A stretch of DNA of 64,000 bases from Aegilops tauschii subsp. strangulata (Eukaryota > Streptophyta > Magnoliopsida > Poales > Poaceae), in contig NC_053036.3 in the NCBI RefSeq assembly GCF_002575655.3, positions 644,016,736 to 644,080,735 on the forward strand. Reading direction: 5' to 3'. Every line of letters starts with the position of its first letter. Position 1 is the stretch's first letter. A program made the position numbers and the translations under genes. Shown piece after piece: positions 32,559 through 44,434 of this stretch. The notes under the pieces were generated by a model. The model saw only the letters and a list, made by a program, of their open reading frames with translations. It was not told the origin of the DNA and made no database searches.

Positions 32559-35005
32559 ATGGTGGGCGCTGGTCGGGAGCGTGGTCTGAGGTCTTCCATT
32601 CCAGACGCACCTCTCCGCCGAGCGTTGCTGGACAGTATAGCCACACCGCCGGGCCCTTCTTCGTCGACCGCGGTGCCCAGCAGGGGACGAGGTAGGAAGA
32701 GAGGAGGTGGGGCACGTGGTCATGGGAGAGGAGGTAGGGTGACTGCTAAGGCGCCTTCCTCGCCGCCACCCCCAGCCGTTTCACCCGAGCACGTGACTGC
32801 TAGGGTGGACTCATCCGAGGAGGAGGCTACACGGACTCTGGTCCATGAGCCTCCGGTCCACGGGTCTTGGGCCCACGAGCCTCGGGTCGACTGGCCTTCG
32901 GCCCACGAGAGTTCGGCCCACGTGACCCCGGAGGAGCACACGTCCGGATGGGGTACCTGGCCGGATCAGCCCGAGGAGCCGAGTGGCCATGCTGATGATG
33001 GCGGGGAGCCGACTGATCTTGAGGAGGAGGGGGGCACCGTCTACCAGCGTGGTGCTACACTGCTCCCGTCCGTGCCGGTGACCCGCGAGCAGAGGTGGTT
33101 GATTTTCCCTGATGGGGAGAGGTACGTAAGTGCATTTAATATTTTTGTACCTTGTGCATTCACGTTTTTTCAAATAACTAATGCGTTGGCCTTGTCATGC
33201 TGCAGGGGTTGGGACCACCATCATAGTGTCCGCCGGCCCAACTCCGTCCTTGGAGTTCTTTGCCGGCAAAACTTCCCGGGGTTTGTCACGTTGCCTGGTG
33301 AGGGTCGGCTTCCAGAGCTTGGATTGAGCTGGGAGCACTACGTGGCTGCCCCGGCCCCGCCGGATGAGATTATCGACGGTGTCGTGTGCAACACGAGGGC
33401 AGACATGGTGATCAGAAAGTTCTGGGTAATTTCTCCTTTACACATTTAAAAATCTTCAACTAGCTAGTTATTAATTGTACTAATCAATATTGTCTCATTT
33501 GATTGCAGACATTCTACAGGTGTGAGGAGGGATACGAGGAGGACGCGGCACATGTTATCGAGAATGTCTGCAAGCGCCTACTCCAGAACTTACGGCACGA
33601 GGCTCGGGTGCAGGCTGTTCGAGACTACTACGCCTTGCGTGGTATCAAGAAGACCAAGCCGGCGTGCCGCGATAAGTTCCTGAGTAAGGAGTAGTATATG
33701 AAGGTAATTCTTAAGGCCTTCTCTACTTAAGTTCCTTCATTTAGTAATTCTTAGCCGTAGCGCTCAAGTTTCTATTTGCTAACTTAGGCGCCTCCGAGAT
33801 GGTGTGCGGATCGGATGGATTGTTGGGAGGTGTTGGTCGATGAGTGGTGCTCACAACGATGGCTAGCCCTCCACAACGAGGCCACGGACAAACGTGCCCA
33901 AATGGAAGGTGTGCCACACCATCAAGGCAGCTCCAACTTATATCAGTTCGGGCGCAACTGGGTATGTGGTTTGCTTCATGATTCATGCAATTCATTCATC
34001 ATGCTAGCTTGAGCCCTTTAATTACTAATTTTCATTGTTTCTCTCTTTCAGGCACGCTACAATAAGGCGGATAAGGTGCCAGAGGTGTACGACCTGTATG
34101 CCATGGCCCACACTGCCTCTTTCAAGAAAGTCAAGGCTTTCTCTCAGTCTGACCTCGATGATGCAAACAACTTCACCAACATCTCCTCCCACAACAAGCT
34201 CGTGAGATATAGAGATGAGGGGAAGGCGAGGAAAGGGGAGGACTTTAACCCGAGCCAGGGTCCCATTGATCCAGAGCTGTTGATGATATCTGGTGGCGGG
34301 AGGTCCCATGGCTCCATAGCCATTGGAAATGGACTTATCCGTTGTCCTAGCACTCTCCCGGAGATCAAGGCGCGCCAGTCGAGCTCCGCTCCTGAGATAA
34401 GGCCTCGTGAACGGCCAGTGCAACTCGCCATCAAGGTTAGTGATACGTACTCAGTTATCTTTCTCCATTACATTGTGTGCGCTTCCATCAATGATTACAA
34501 ATGGTCATGTGAGTGGTGTTGCAGGCTGCTATACAGAGTGAGAGAGAGATAGAACGGAGAAACTTCTGGCGGAGGCGGCGGAGAGGCAGCGGGAGTTGGA
34601 GGAGAGGACGACAAAGATGATGGAGGAGGAGAGGGCACGGAATGACATGCAGGCAAGGGCCATGTACGAGCTCCTTGTGGTAAGTTTCTTCTGCAGATTA
34701 GCCAAAACATTCATGTAGTGTTTGTCTCATTACTAACTAGTATGACTGAGTCGTCAAAACCAAATGTGCAGTCTGTGTGCGAGAAGACAGGTCAGACCGC
34801 TCCGCCGATGCCAGTGATTGCTCCTGGGACCACGGTGAGTTTTATTGAATGGACATTACTTGCTAGTCTTAACATTTGAGTGTCATCATGCTAACAAGAC
34901 ATTGGAAATGATCTTTGGTGCAGCGTAACTCCAGACAAGCATCGCACGATCCTTCTCCAGCTACCGACACGAGCCACCCCGCTCCTACACCTCCTACATC
35001 TTGGT
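32559..35005 (+). pseudogene. CACTA second gene, Ptta/En/Spm-type (PF03004-like), broken
   Basis: Multi-exon gene downstream of the TNP2-like gene on the same strand. Exons by eye: 32559-33121, 33206-33426, 33509-33703, 33788-33961, 34052-34435, 34525-34679 and short ones near 34772-34832 and 34924-35005. The N-terminus is low-complexity, with Gly/Arg and repeated HEP-type motifs (VHEPPVHGSWAHEPRVDWPS). The conserved part includes VQAVRDYYALRGIKKTKPAC, LALHNEATDKRAQMEGVPHH and DPELLMISGGGRSHGSIAIG, as in plant En/Spm accessory transposases; a charged coiled-coil-like exon follows. Lesions are TAG at 33692-33694 in exon 3 and a frame change inside the exon at 34525-34679. A last exon beyond 35970 is possible. 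Confidence 0.75.
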
Positions 35006-35049
35006 AAGTTTATCTAGTGTTTTGCTTAACACATGCATAAAGACCTAGA

Positions 35050-35870
35050 CTTAGCTTTATTTCCTCCAATGCTTACCATAATGACCTAGACTTAGCTTCT
35101 TCACCTCCAAAATGACTTAATAAGCTTACTGACCTCCAAAACCATCCATCTTACCTAAGTTAGCTCTAAAACAATCTGTACTTAGCTTACTTATGTCAAA
35201 AATTGCATAATTAGCTTAGTTAGCTTATAGACGATCCATTTTACCTAAGTTAGCTCTAAAATGACCCATTTTACCTAGGTTAGCTTATAAATGATCCAGT
35301 TCATCCAAGTTAGCTCAAAAATGACCCATTTTACCTAGATTAGCTCCTAAATGATCCATTTTACCTACGTTAGCTTTAAAATGACCCATTTCACCTAGGT
35401 TAACTCCAAAATGACCAATCTTACCTAGGTTATCTCATAAACGATCCATTTAAACTAATTTAGCTCATAAACGATCCATTTCACCTAGGTTACCTAAAAA
35501 ATGATCCATTTCACCTAAGTTAGCTCAAAAAGATCCATTTCAACTAACTTAGCTCATAAATGATCCATTTCAACTAAATTAGCTCATAAATGATCCATTT
35601 CACCTAAGTTAGCTCAAAAACGATCCATTTCAACTAAGTTAGCTCATAAATGATCCATTTCATCTAAGTTAGCTAAAAAAGATCCATTTCACCTTAGTTA
35701 CCTGAAAAACGATCCATTTGACCTTAGTTAGCTCATAAACGACCCATTTCAACTAAGTTAGCTCATAAATGATCCATTTCACCTTAGCTAGCTCATAAAC
35801 GACCCATTTCAACTTAGTTAGCTCATATATGATCCATTTCACGTAAGTTAGCTCATAAATGACATACTCT
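35050..35870. repeat. Tandem array of ~33-36-bp units in the CACTA 3' region
   Basis: Roughly twenty or more units of the type AACGATCCATTTCACCTAAGTTAGCTCATA, with variants (GACCCATT, CAACTAAG). It lies between the last clear exon and a CTTCTTGTTCTA simple repeat at 35875-35960. Unit length and sequence drift along the array. Confidence 0.92.
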
Positions 35871-36299
35871 TATTGTTCTAGTCTTCTTCTTGTTCTACTC
35901 TTCTTGTTCTAGTCTTCTTCTTGTTCTACTCTTCTACTTGTTCTACTCTTCTTGTTCTAACTTTCTTATTTTTCATTTTGCAGTGTTCATTCACTTGACG
36001 AAAGCTTGCATAGATGGAGTGCTCCTTATCCCTTTCTCTGTTTCTTTTGTATCGTTGAACTATGCATGTATCGTTGGATGAAACTATTGTAATATATATG
36101 GTTGGATGCCTCTATGTTGAACTTGTTATGTATGATGGAACTATGCATGTAATATATATGGTTGGATGATGAAGTTATGTGTTGGATATCTTATATGTTT
36201 GCTCTGTAATGGCCTTTTGAAATATATCTATATATGTCATCTATATTTGTGATGAAAATTGTTGGATTTAATAAAAAACAGATAAAAGAGCCAATATGC

Positions 36300-36793
36300 A
36301 GGCTCTTTGCCGTCTGCCACCGACGGCAACGGGCTCTTTGCCGTCGGCCGCGGACGGCAAAGAAGGCACGTGGCATCCAGCTGTGCTTCCTGGGAGCTGA
36401 CCCATTTGGTCAGTTTGCCTACAGTGGCAGACGGCAAAGAATTTGCCATCCGTGGCAGATGGCAAAGAACCTGCCATGTAGTGACATGTAGATGACATCA
36501 TACGGCGGACGACAAAGACACTAGAAAGTTTGCCATCAGCGGCGGACGGCAAAGGCCTGCCGTTAGCCACTTAACGGACTGACAGCGCAATTATTGCCGT
36601 CCGCCTTCTTTGCCGTCTGCCGCGCTCTCTTTGCCGTCTGCGGCGGACGGCAAAGACTTTGCCATCAGTAGCAGACGGCAAAGTAGCTGTTTACCGAAGC
36701 CTACTTTGCCGGAGCCTTTTGCCGTCCGCGGCTGACGGCAAAGGCCTTTGCCGTCCGCCGTGGCAGACGGCAAAGTAGCTGATTCCTGTAGTG
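36300..36793. repeat. CACTA right subterminal repeats
   Basis: Dense TTTGCCGTC / GACGGCAAAG motifs in both orientations, mirroring 26190-26475. 35961-36299 before it is AT-rich 3' flank with no further gene. Confidence 0.8.
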
Positions 36794-37433
36794 TAAGTTT
36801 GGTAGGAAGGTACCAAAGTAATCCCGGCAAGGAACACTGGACAGCGGTCAAGAATATCCTGAAGTACCTGAAAAGGACTAAGGAGATGTTTCTCGTTTAT
36901 GGAGGTGACGAAGAGCTCGTCGTAAAGGGTTACGTCGACGCTAGCTTCGACACAGATCTGGATGACTCTAAGTCACAAACCGGATACGTGTATATTTTGA
37001 ATGGTGGGGCAGTAAGCTGGTGCAGTTGCAAGCAGAGCGTCGTGGCGGGATCTACATGTGAAGCGGAGTACATGGCAGCCTCGGAGGCAGCACATGAAGC
37101 AATTTGGGTGAAAGAGTTCATCACCGACCTCGCAGTCATACCCAATGCGTCGGGGCCAATCAAACTCTTCTGTGACAACACTGGAGCTATCGCACTTGCC
37201 AAGGAGCCCAGGTTTCACAAGAAGACCAGGCACATCAAACGTCGCTTCAACTCCATTCGTGAAAATGTTCAAGATGGAGACATAGATATTTGTAAAGTAC
37301 ATACGGACCTGAATGTAGCAGATCCGTTGACTAAACCTCTCCCTAGAGCAAAACATGATCAACACCAGCATTCCATGGGTGTTCGATTCATCACAATGTA
37401 ACTAGATTATTGACTCTAGTGCAAGTGGGAGAC

Positions 37434-39142
37434 TGTTGGAAATATGCCCTAGAGGCAATAATAAAAGCATTATTATTATATTTCCTTGTTTATGATAATT
37501 GTCTTTATTCATGCTATAATTGTGTTATCCGGAAATCGTAATACATGTGTGAATAACAGACACCAACATGTCCCTAGTAAGCCTCTAGTTGACTAGCTCA
37601 TTGATCAACAGATAGTCATGGTTTCCTGACTATGGACATTGGATGTCATTGATAACGAGATCACATCATTAGGAGAATGATGTGATGGACAAGACCCAAT
37701 CCTAAACATAGCATAAGATCGTATAGTTCGTTTGCTAGAGTTTTTCCAATGTCAAGTATCCTTTCCTTAGACCATGAGATCGTGTAACTCCCGGATACCG
37801 TAGGAGTGCTTTGGGTTTACCAAACGTCACAACGTAACTGGGTGACTATAAAGGTATACTACGGGTATCTCCGAAAGTGTCTGTTGGGTTGACACGGATC
37901 GAGACTGGGATTCGTCACTCCGTGTGACGGAGAGGTATCACTAGGCCCACTCAGTAATGCATCATCATTATGAGCTCAAAGTGACCAAGTGTCTGGTCAC
38001 GGGATCATGCATTGCGGTACGAGTAAAGTGACTTGCCGGTAACGAGATTGAACGAGGTATTGGGATACCGACGATCGAATCTCGGGCAAGTAACATACCG
38101 ATTGACGAAGGGAATTGTATACGGGGTTGTTTGAATCCTCGACATCGTGGTTCATCCGATGAGATCATCGAGGAGCATGTGGGAGCCAACATGGGTATCC
38201 AGATCCCGCTGTTGGTTATTGACCGGAGAGCGATCTCGGTCATGTCTACATGTCTCCCGAACCCGTAGGGTCTACACACTTAAGGTTCGGTGACGCTAGG
38301 GCTGTGAAGATATGTATATGCAGTAACCCGAATGTTGTTCGGAGTCCCGGATGAGATCCCAGACGTCACGAGGAGTTTCGGAATAGTCCGGAGGTAAAGA
38401 ATTATATATAGGAAGTGCTGTTTCGGCCATCGGGACAAGTTTCGGGGTCACCGGTATTGTACCGGGACCACCGGAAGGGTCCCGGGGGTCCACCGGGTGG
38501 GGCCACCCATCCCGGAGGGCCCCATGGGCCAAAAGTGGGGAGGGGAACCAGCCCATAGTGGGCTGGTGCGCCCCCCTAGGCCCACCCCATGCGCCTAGGG
38601 TTGAAACCCTAGGAGTGGGGGGGCGCCTCACCTTGGCTTGGGGGCCACTCCAGCCCTGGCCGCCGCCCCCCTAGGAGATCCCATCTCCTAGGGCCGGCGC
38701 CCCCCCTAGGGGACTATATAAAGGGAGGGGGCAGGGAGGCAGCCGCACCCTGCATCTCTGGCGCCTCCCTCTCCCCTGCTACACCTCTCTCCCTCGTAGT
38801 ACACGGCGAAGCCCTGCTACTGTGACGCCCTGCATCCACCACCACGCCGTCGTGCTGCTGGATCCTCATCAACCTCTCCTTTCCCCTTGCTGGATTAAGA
38901 AGGAGGAGACGTCATCTGCTCCGTACGTGTGTTGAATGCGGACGTGCCGTCCGTTCGGCGCTTGGTCATAGGTGATTCGGATCACGTCGTGTACGACTAC
39001 CTCATCCCCGTTCTTTGAACGCTTCCGCTCGCAATCTACAAAGGTATGTAGATGCATCCGATCACTCGTTGCTAGATGAACTCATAGATGGATCTTGGTG
39101 AAACCGTAGGAAAATTTTTGTTTTCTGCAACGTTCCCCAACA
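37434..39142 (+). repeat. Angela-like LTR 2 (central, shared, hybrid)
   Basis: 1709 bp, bordered on the left by the polypurine tract of internal domain 1 and on the right by the primer-binding site of internal domain 2, so it acts as 3' LTR of one and 5' LTR of the other. Near its start it shares with LTR3 a derived base (AAAGCATT, against AAAGGATT in LTR1 and the outgroup at 5497). Farther right it shares several derived bases with LTR1 (for example CCCAGACGTC and GCGGACGTGCC). Confidence 0.95.
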
Positions 39143-40424
39143 GTGGCATCATGAGCTAGGTCTATGCGTAGTTCTTTATGCACGAGTAGAACACAATTTG
39201 TTGTGGGCGTAGATGTTGTCAACTTTCTTGCCGCTACTAGTCTTATCTTGCTTCAGCGGTATTGTGGGATGAAGCGGCCCGGACCAACCTTACACGTACG
39301 CTTACGTGAGACCGGTTCCACCGACTAACATGCACTAGTTGCATAAGGTGGCTGGCGGGTGTCTGTCTCTCCCACTTTAGTTGGAGCGGATTCGATGAAA
39401 AGGGTCCTTATGAAGGGTAAATAGAAGTTGACAAATCACGTTGTGTCTTTCACGTAGGTAAGAAAACGTTCTTGCTAGAACCCTAATTCAGCCACGTAAA
39501 ACTTGCAACAACAATTAGAGGACGTCTAACTTGTTTTTGCAGCAAGTGCTTTGTGATATGATATGGCCAAAGTTGTGATGAATGATGAATGATCTATATG
39601 TGATGTATGAGATGTTCATGCTATTGTAATAGGAATCACGACTTGCATGTCGATGAGTATGACAACCGGCAGGAGCCATAGGAGTTGTCTTTATTTTTTA
39701 TATGACCTGCGTGTCATTGAGAAACGCCATGTAAATTACTTTACTTTATTGCTAAACGCGTTAGCCATAGTAGTAGAAGTAATAGTTGGCGAGCAACTTC
39801 ATGGAGACACGATGATGGAGATCATGGTGTCAAGCCGGTGACAAGATGATCATGGAGCCCCAAGATGGAGATCAAAGGAGCTATGTGATATTGGCCATAT
39901 CATGTCACTATTATTATTTGATTGCATGTGATGTTTGTCATGTTTTGCATCTTGTTTACTTAGAACGACGGTAGTAAATAAGATGATCCCTCATAATAAT
40001 TTCAAGAAAGTGTTCCCCCTAACTGTGCACTATTGCGACAGTTCGTTGTTTTGAAGCACCACGTGATGATCGGGTGTGATAGATTCTAACGTTCACATAC
40101 AACGGGTGTAAGACAGATTTACACATGCAAACACTTAGGTTGACTTGACGAGCCTAGCATGTACAGACATGGCCTCGGAACACAGAAGACCGAAAGGTCG
40201 AGCATGAGTCGTATAGAAGATACGATCAACATGAAGATGTTCACCGATGTTGACTAGTCCATCTCACGTGATGATCGGACATGGCCTAGTTAACTCGGAT
40301 CATGTTATACTTAGATGACTGGAGGGATGTTTATCTAAGTGGGAGTTCATTGAGTAATTTGATTAGATGAACTTAATTATCATGAACTTAGTCTAAAATA
40401 TTTACAATATGTCTTGTAGATCAA
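39143..40424 (+). other. Primer-binding site and untranslated leader, second internal domain
   Basis: Same content as 21509-22805: a diverged Met-tRNA primer-binding site at 39144, then a non-coding leader with no gene. Confidence 0.75.
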
Positions 40425-43400
40425 ATGGCCAACGTAGTCCTCAACTTCAACGCGTTCCTAGAGAAAACCAAGCTGAAAGATGATGGCAGCAATTACACGG
40501 ACTGGGTCCGGAACCTGAGGATCATCCTCATAGCTGCCAAGAAAGATTATGTCCTACAAGCACCGCTGGGTGACGCACCTGTTCTCCCTGCAGAACAAGA
40601 CGTTATGAACGCTTGGCAGGCACGTACCGATGACTACTCCCTCGTTCAGTGCGGCATGCTTTACAGCTTAGAGCCGGGGCTCCAAAAGCGTTTTGAGAGA
40701 CATGGAGCATATGAGATGTTCGAAGAGCTGAAAATGGTTTTCCAAGCTCATGCCCGGGTCGAGAGATATGAAGTCTCCGACAAATTCTTCAGCTGTAAGA
40801 TGGAGGAAAATAGTTCTGTCAGTGAGCACATACTCACTATGTCTGGGTTACATAACCGCTTGACTCAGCTGGGAGTTAATCTCCCGGATGACGCGATCAT
40901 TGACAGAATCCTCCAGTCGCTTCCACCAAGCTACAAGAGCTTTGTGATGAACTTCAATATGCAGGGGATGGAAAAGACCATTCCTGAAGTATTTGCTATG
41001 CTGAAATCAGCAGAGGTAGAAGTCAAGAAGGAACATCAAGTGTTGATGGTGAATAAAACCACTAAGTTCAAGAAAGGCAAGGGTAAGAAGAACTTCAAGA
41101 AGGAAGGCAAGGGAGTTGCCGCGCCTGGCAAGCAAGCTGCTGGGAAGAAGACAAAGAATGGACCCAAGCCCGAGACTGAGTGCTTTTATTGCAAGGAAAG
41201 TGGTCACTGGAAGCGGAACTGCCCCAAATACTTAGCGGACAAGAAGGCCGGCAAAACAAAAGGTATATGTGATATACATGTAATTGATGTGTACCTCACC
41301 ACTACTTGTAGTAGCTCTTGGGTATTTGATACCGGTGCAGTTGCTCACATTTGTAACTCAAAGCAGGAGCTGCGGAATAAGCGGAGACTGGCGAAGGACG
41401 AGGTGACGATGCGCGTCGGGAATGGTTCCAAGGTCAATGTGATCGCCGTCGGCACGCTGCCTCTTCATTTACCTACGGGATTAGTTTTGAACCTTAATAA
41501 TTGTTATTTAGTGCCAAGTTTGAGCATGAACATTGTATCAGGATCTCGTTTGATACGAGATGGCTACTCATTTAAATCCGAGAATAATGGTTGTTCTATT
41601 TATATGAGAGATATGTTTTATGGTCATGCTCCAATGGTGAATGGTTTATTCTTAATGAATCTCGAGCGTAATGCTACACATATTCATAGTGTGAGTACCA
41701 AAAGGTGTAAGGTTGATAATGATAGTCCCACATACTTGTGGCACTGCCGCCTTGGTCACATAGGTGTCAAACGCATGAAGAAGCTCCATGCAGATGGACT
41801 TTTAGAGTCTCTTGATTACGAATCATTTGACACGTGCGAACCATGCCTCATGGGTAAAATGACCAAGACTCCGTTCTCAGGAACAATGGAGCGAGCAACC
41901 AACTTATTGGAAATCATACATACTGATGTGTGCGGTCCAATGAGTGTTAAGGCTCGCGGTGGCTATCGTTATGTTCTCACCCTCACTGATGACTTGAGTA
42001 GATATGGGTATATCTATTTGATGAAACACAAGTCTGAGACCTTTGAAAAGTTCAAGGAATTTCAGAATGAGGTTGAAAATCAACGTGACAGGAAAATCAA
42101 GTTCCTACGATCAGATCGTGGAGGAGAATACTTGAGTCACGAATTTGGTACACACTTAAGAAAATGTGGAATAGTTTCACAACTCACGCCGCCTGGAACA
42201 CCTCAGCGTAACGGTGTGTCCGAATGTCGTAATCGTACTCTATTAGATATGGTGCGATCTATGATGTCTCTTACCAATTTATCGCTATCTTTTTGGGGCT
42301 ATGCTTTAGAGACTGCCGCATTCACTTTAAATAGGGCTCTGTCGAAATCCGTTGAGACGACACCGTATGAATTATGGTTTGGGAAGAAACCTAAGCTGTC
42401 GTTTCTGAAAGTTTGGGGATGCGATGCTTATGTCAAGAAACTTCAACCTGAAAAGCTCGAACCCAAGTCGGAAAAATGCGTCTTCATAGGATACCCTAAA
42501 GAAACTGTTGGGTATACCTTCTACCTCAGATCCGAAGGCAAGATCTTTGTTGCCAAGAATGGGTCCTTTCTAGAGAAGGAGTTTCTCTCGAAAGAACTAA
42601 GTGGGAGGAAAGTAGAACTTGATGAAGTATTACCTCTTGAACCGGAAAAGGGCGCAACTCAAGAAAATGTTCCTGAGGTGCCTGCACCGACTAGAGAGGA
42701 AGTTAATGATGATGATCAAGATACTTCTGATCAAGCTCCTACTGAAATTCGTAGGTCCACAAGGACACGTTCCGCACCAGAGTGGTACGGCAACCCTGTC
42801 TTGGAAATCATGTTGTTAGACAACGGTGAACCTTCGAACTATGAAGAAGCGATGGCGGGCCCGGATTTCGACAAATGGCTGGAAGCCATGAAATCCGAGA
42901 TAGGATCCATGTATGAAAACGAAGTATGGACTTTGACTGACTTGCCCGTTGAGCGGCGAGCCATAGAAAATAAATGGATCTTTAAGAAGAAGACAGACGC
43001 GGATGGTAATGTGACCATCTATAAAGCTCGGCTTGTCGCTAAGGGTTATCGACAAGTTCAAGGGGTTGACTACGATGAGACTTTCTCACCGGTAGCGAAG
43101 CTAAAGTCCGTCCGAATCATGTTAGCAATTGCCGCATTCTATGATTATGAGATATGGAAAATGGACGTCAAAACGGCATTCCTTAATGGTTTCCTTAAGG
43201 AAGAATTGTGTATGATGCAGCCGGAAGGTTTTGTCGATCCTAAGAATGCTGACAAGGTGTGCAAGCTCCAACGCTCGATTTATGGGCTGGTGCAAGCATC
43301 TCGGAGTTGGAACATTCGCTTTGATGAGATGATCAAAGCATTTGGGTTTACGCAAACTTATGGAGAAGCCTGCGTTTACAACAAAGTGACTGGGAGCTCT

Positions 43401-44402
43401 GTAGCATTTCTCATATTATATGTAGATGACATACTTTTGATGGGAAATGATATAGAACTCTTGGACAGCATTAAGGCCTACTTGAATAAGAGTTTTTCAA
43501 TGAAGGACCTTGGAGAAGCTGCTTATATATTAGGCATCAAGATCTATAGAGATAGATCAAGACGCCTCATAGGTCTTTCGCAAAGCACATACCTTGATAA
43601 GATATTGAAGAAGTTCAATATGGATCAGTCTAAGAAGGGGTTCTTGCCTGTGCTACAAGGTGTGAAATTGAGCTCAGCTCAATGTCCGACCACGGTAGAA
43701 GATATAGAAGAGATGAGTGTCATCCCCTATGCCTCAGCCATAGGTTCTATTATTTATGCCATGCTGTGTACCAGACCTGATGTAAACCTTGCCGTAAGTT
43801 TGGTAGGAAGGTACCAAAGTAATCCCGGCAAGGAACACTGGACAGCGGTCAAGAATATCCTGAAGTACCTGAAAAGGACTAAGGAGATGTTTCTCGTTTA
43901 TGGAGGTGACGAAGAGCTCGTCGTAAAGGGTTACGTCGACGCTAGCTTCGACACAGATCTGGATGACTCTAAGTCACAAACCGGATACGTGTATATTTTG
44001 AATGGTGGGGCAGTAAGCTGGTGCAGTTGCAAGCAGAGCGTCGTGGCGGGATCTACATGTGAAGCGGAGTACATGGCAGCCTCGGAGGCAGCACATGAAG
44101 CAATTTGGGTGAAAGAGTTCATCACCGACCTCGCAGTCATACCCAATGCGTCGGGGCCAATCAAACTCTTCTGTGACAACACTGGAGCTATCGCACTTGC
44201 CAAGGAGCCCAGGTTTCACAAGAAGACCAGGCACATCAAACGTCGCTTCAACTCCATTCGTGAAAATGTTCAAGATGGAGACATAGATATTTGTAAAGTA
44301 CATACGGACCTGAATGTAGCAGATCCGTTGACTAAACCTCTCCCTAGAGCAAAACATGATCAACACCAGCATTCCATGGGTGTTCGATTCATCACAATGT
44401 AA
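40425..44402 (+). CDS. Angela-like Copia gag-pol polyprotein, uninterrupted, 1325 aa
   Basis: A single open frame of 1325 codons, close to the ~1300 residues of BARE-1-type polyproteins. Gag has a CCHC knuckle CFYCKESGHWKRNCP at about 252-266. The protease has DTG at 302-304. The integrase has its zinc region from H440 (HCRLGHIG...CEPCLMGK) and D501, D564, E600 with the D-x35-E spacing. Reverse transcriptase has YVDD at 999-1002 and AFLNGFLKEEL. RNase H has an Asp near 1173 (GYVDASF), GSTCEAEYMA and a Pro-Leu-rich C-terminus (ADPLTKPL). The start is the first ATG after the leader (ATGGCCAACGTAGTC). No stop or frameshift is seen, but several residues look off-consensus against copy 1: ECR instead of ERQ beside the catalytic Glu, WKMD instead of WQMD and EELC instead of EELY in reverse transcriptase. 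Whether it is active cannot be judged from sequence alone. Confidence 0.93.
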   Translation: MANVVLNFNAFLEKTKLKDDGSNYTDWVRNLRIILIAAKKDYVLQAPLGDAPVLPAEQDVMNAWQARTDDYSLVQCGMLYSLEPGLQKRFERHGAYEMFEELKMVFQAHARVERYEVSDKFFSCKMEENSSVSEHILTMSGLHNRLTQLGVNLPDDAIIDRILQSLPPSYKSFVMNFNMQGMEKTIPEVFAMLKSAEVEVKKEHQVLMVNKTTKFKKGKGKKNFKKEGKGVAAPGKQAAGKKTKNGPKPETECFYCKESGHWKRNCPKYLADKKAGKTKGICDIHVIDVYLTTTCSSSWVFDTGAVAHICNSKQELRNKRRLAKDEVTMRVGNGSKVNVIAVGTLPLHLPTGLVLNLNNCYLVPSLSMNIVSGSRLIRDGYSFKSENNGCSIYMRDMFYGHAPMVNGLFLMNLERNATHIHSVSTKRCKVDNDSPTYLWHCRLGHIGVKRMKKLHADGLLESLDYESFDTCEPCLMGKMTKTPFSGTMERATNLLEIIHTDVCGPMSVKARGGYRYVLTLTDDLSRYGYIYLMKHKSETFEKFKEFQNEVENQRDRKIKFLRSDRGGEYLSHEFGTHLRKCGIVSQLTPPGTPQRNGVSECRNRTLLDMVRSMMSLTNLSLSFWGYALETAAFTLNRALSKSVETTPYELWFGKKPKLSFLKVWGCDAYVKKLQPEKLEPKSEKCVFIGYPKETVGYTFYLRSEGKIFVAKNGSFLEKEFLSKELSGRKVELDEVLPLEPEKGATQENVPEVPAPTREEVNDDDQDTSDQAPTEIRRSTRTRSAPEWYGNPVLEIMLLDNGEPSNYEEAMAGPDFDKWLEAMKSEIGSMYENEVWTLTDLPVERRAIENKWIFKKKTDADGNVTIYKARLVAKGYRQVQGVDYDETFSPVAKLKSVRIMLAIAAFYDYEIWKMDVKTAFLNGFLKEELCMMQPEGFVDPKNADKVCKLQRSIYGLVQASRSWNIRFDEMIKAFGFTQTYGEACVYNKVTGSSVAFLILYVDDILLMGNDIELLDSIKAYLNKSFSMKDLGEAAYILGIKIYRDRSRRLIGLSQSTYLDKILKKFNMDQSKKGFLPVLQGVKLSSAQCPTTVEDIEEMSVIPYASAIGSIIYAMLCTRPDVNLAVSLVGRYQSNPGKEHWTAVKNILKYLKRTKEMFLVYGGDEELVVKGYVDASFDTDLDDSKSQTGYVYILNGGAVSWCSCKQSVVAGSTCEAEYMAASEAAHEAIWVKEFITDLAVIPNASGPIKLFCDNTGAIALAKEPRFHKKTRHIKRRFNSIRENVQDGDIDICKVHTDLNVADPLTKPLPRAKHDQHQHSMGVRFITM

Positions 44403-44434
44403 CTAGATTATTGACTCTAGTGCAAGTGGGAGAC

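Larger units (their letters stand above)
26179..36793 (+). mobile_element. CACTA (En/Spm-type) transposon, complete, 10.6 kb
   Basis: Left end CACTACTGGAATCAGCTA at 26179, right end TAGCTGATTCCTGTAGTG ending at 36793: terminal inverted repeats that agree over at least 17 of 18 bases. TAA is duplicated at 26176-26178 and 36794-36796, and removing the element restores the Angela frame. The subterminal regions carry many direct and inverted TTTGCCGTC / GACGGCAAA motifs. Inside are a TNP2-like transposase gene and a second gene of the Ptta/En/Spm type, both plus strand and both broken, so the element is not autonomous now. Confidence 0.95.
22806..37401 (+). pseudogene. Angela-like gag-pol, first copy, interrupted by a CACTA
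   Basis: Reads open from 22806 to 26178 (Gag, zinc knuckle CFYCKESGHWKRNCP, protease WVFDTGAVAHIC, integrase, reverse transcriptase with YVDD). It is then cut by the CACTA at 26179-36793, inside the reverse transcriptase/RNase H region, and resumes at 36797-37401 with RNase H (GYVDASFDTDLDDSKSQTGY, GSTCEAEYMAASEA). Apart from the insertion I see no stop. Relative to copy 2 there are roughly 28 amino-acid differences before the insertion site, including DPG in place of DRG after the second integrase Asp. After the insertion site there are none that I can see. Non-functional because of the insertion. Confidence 0.9.
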
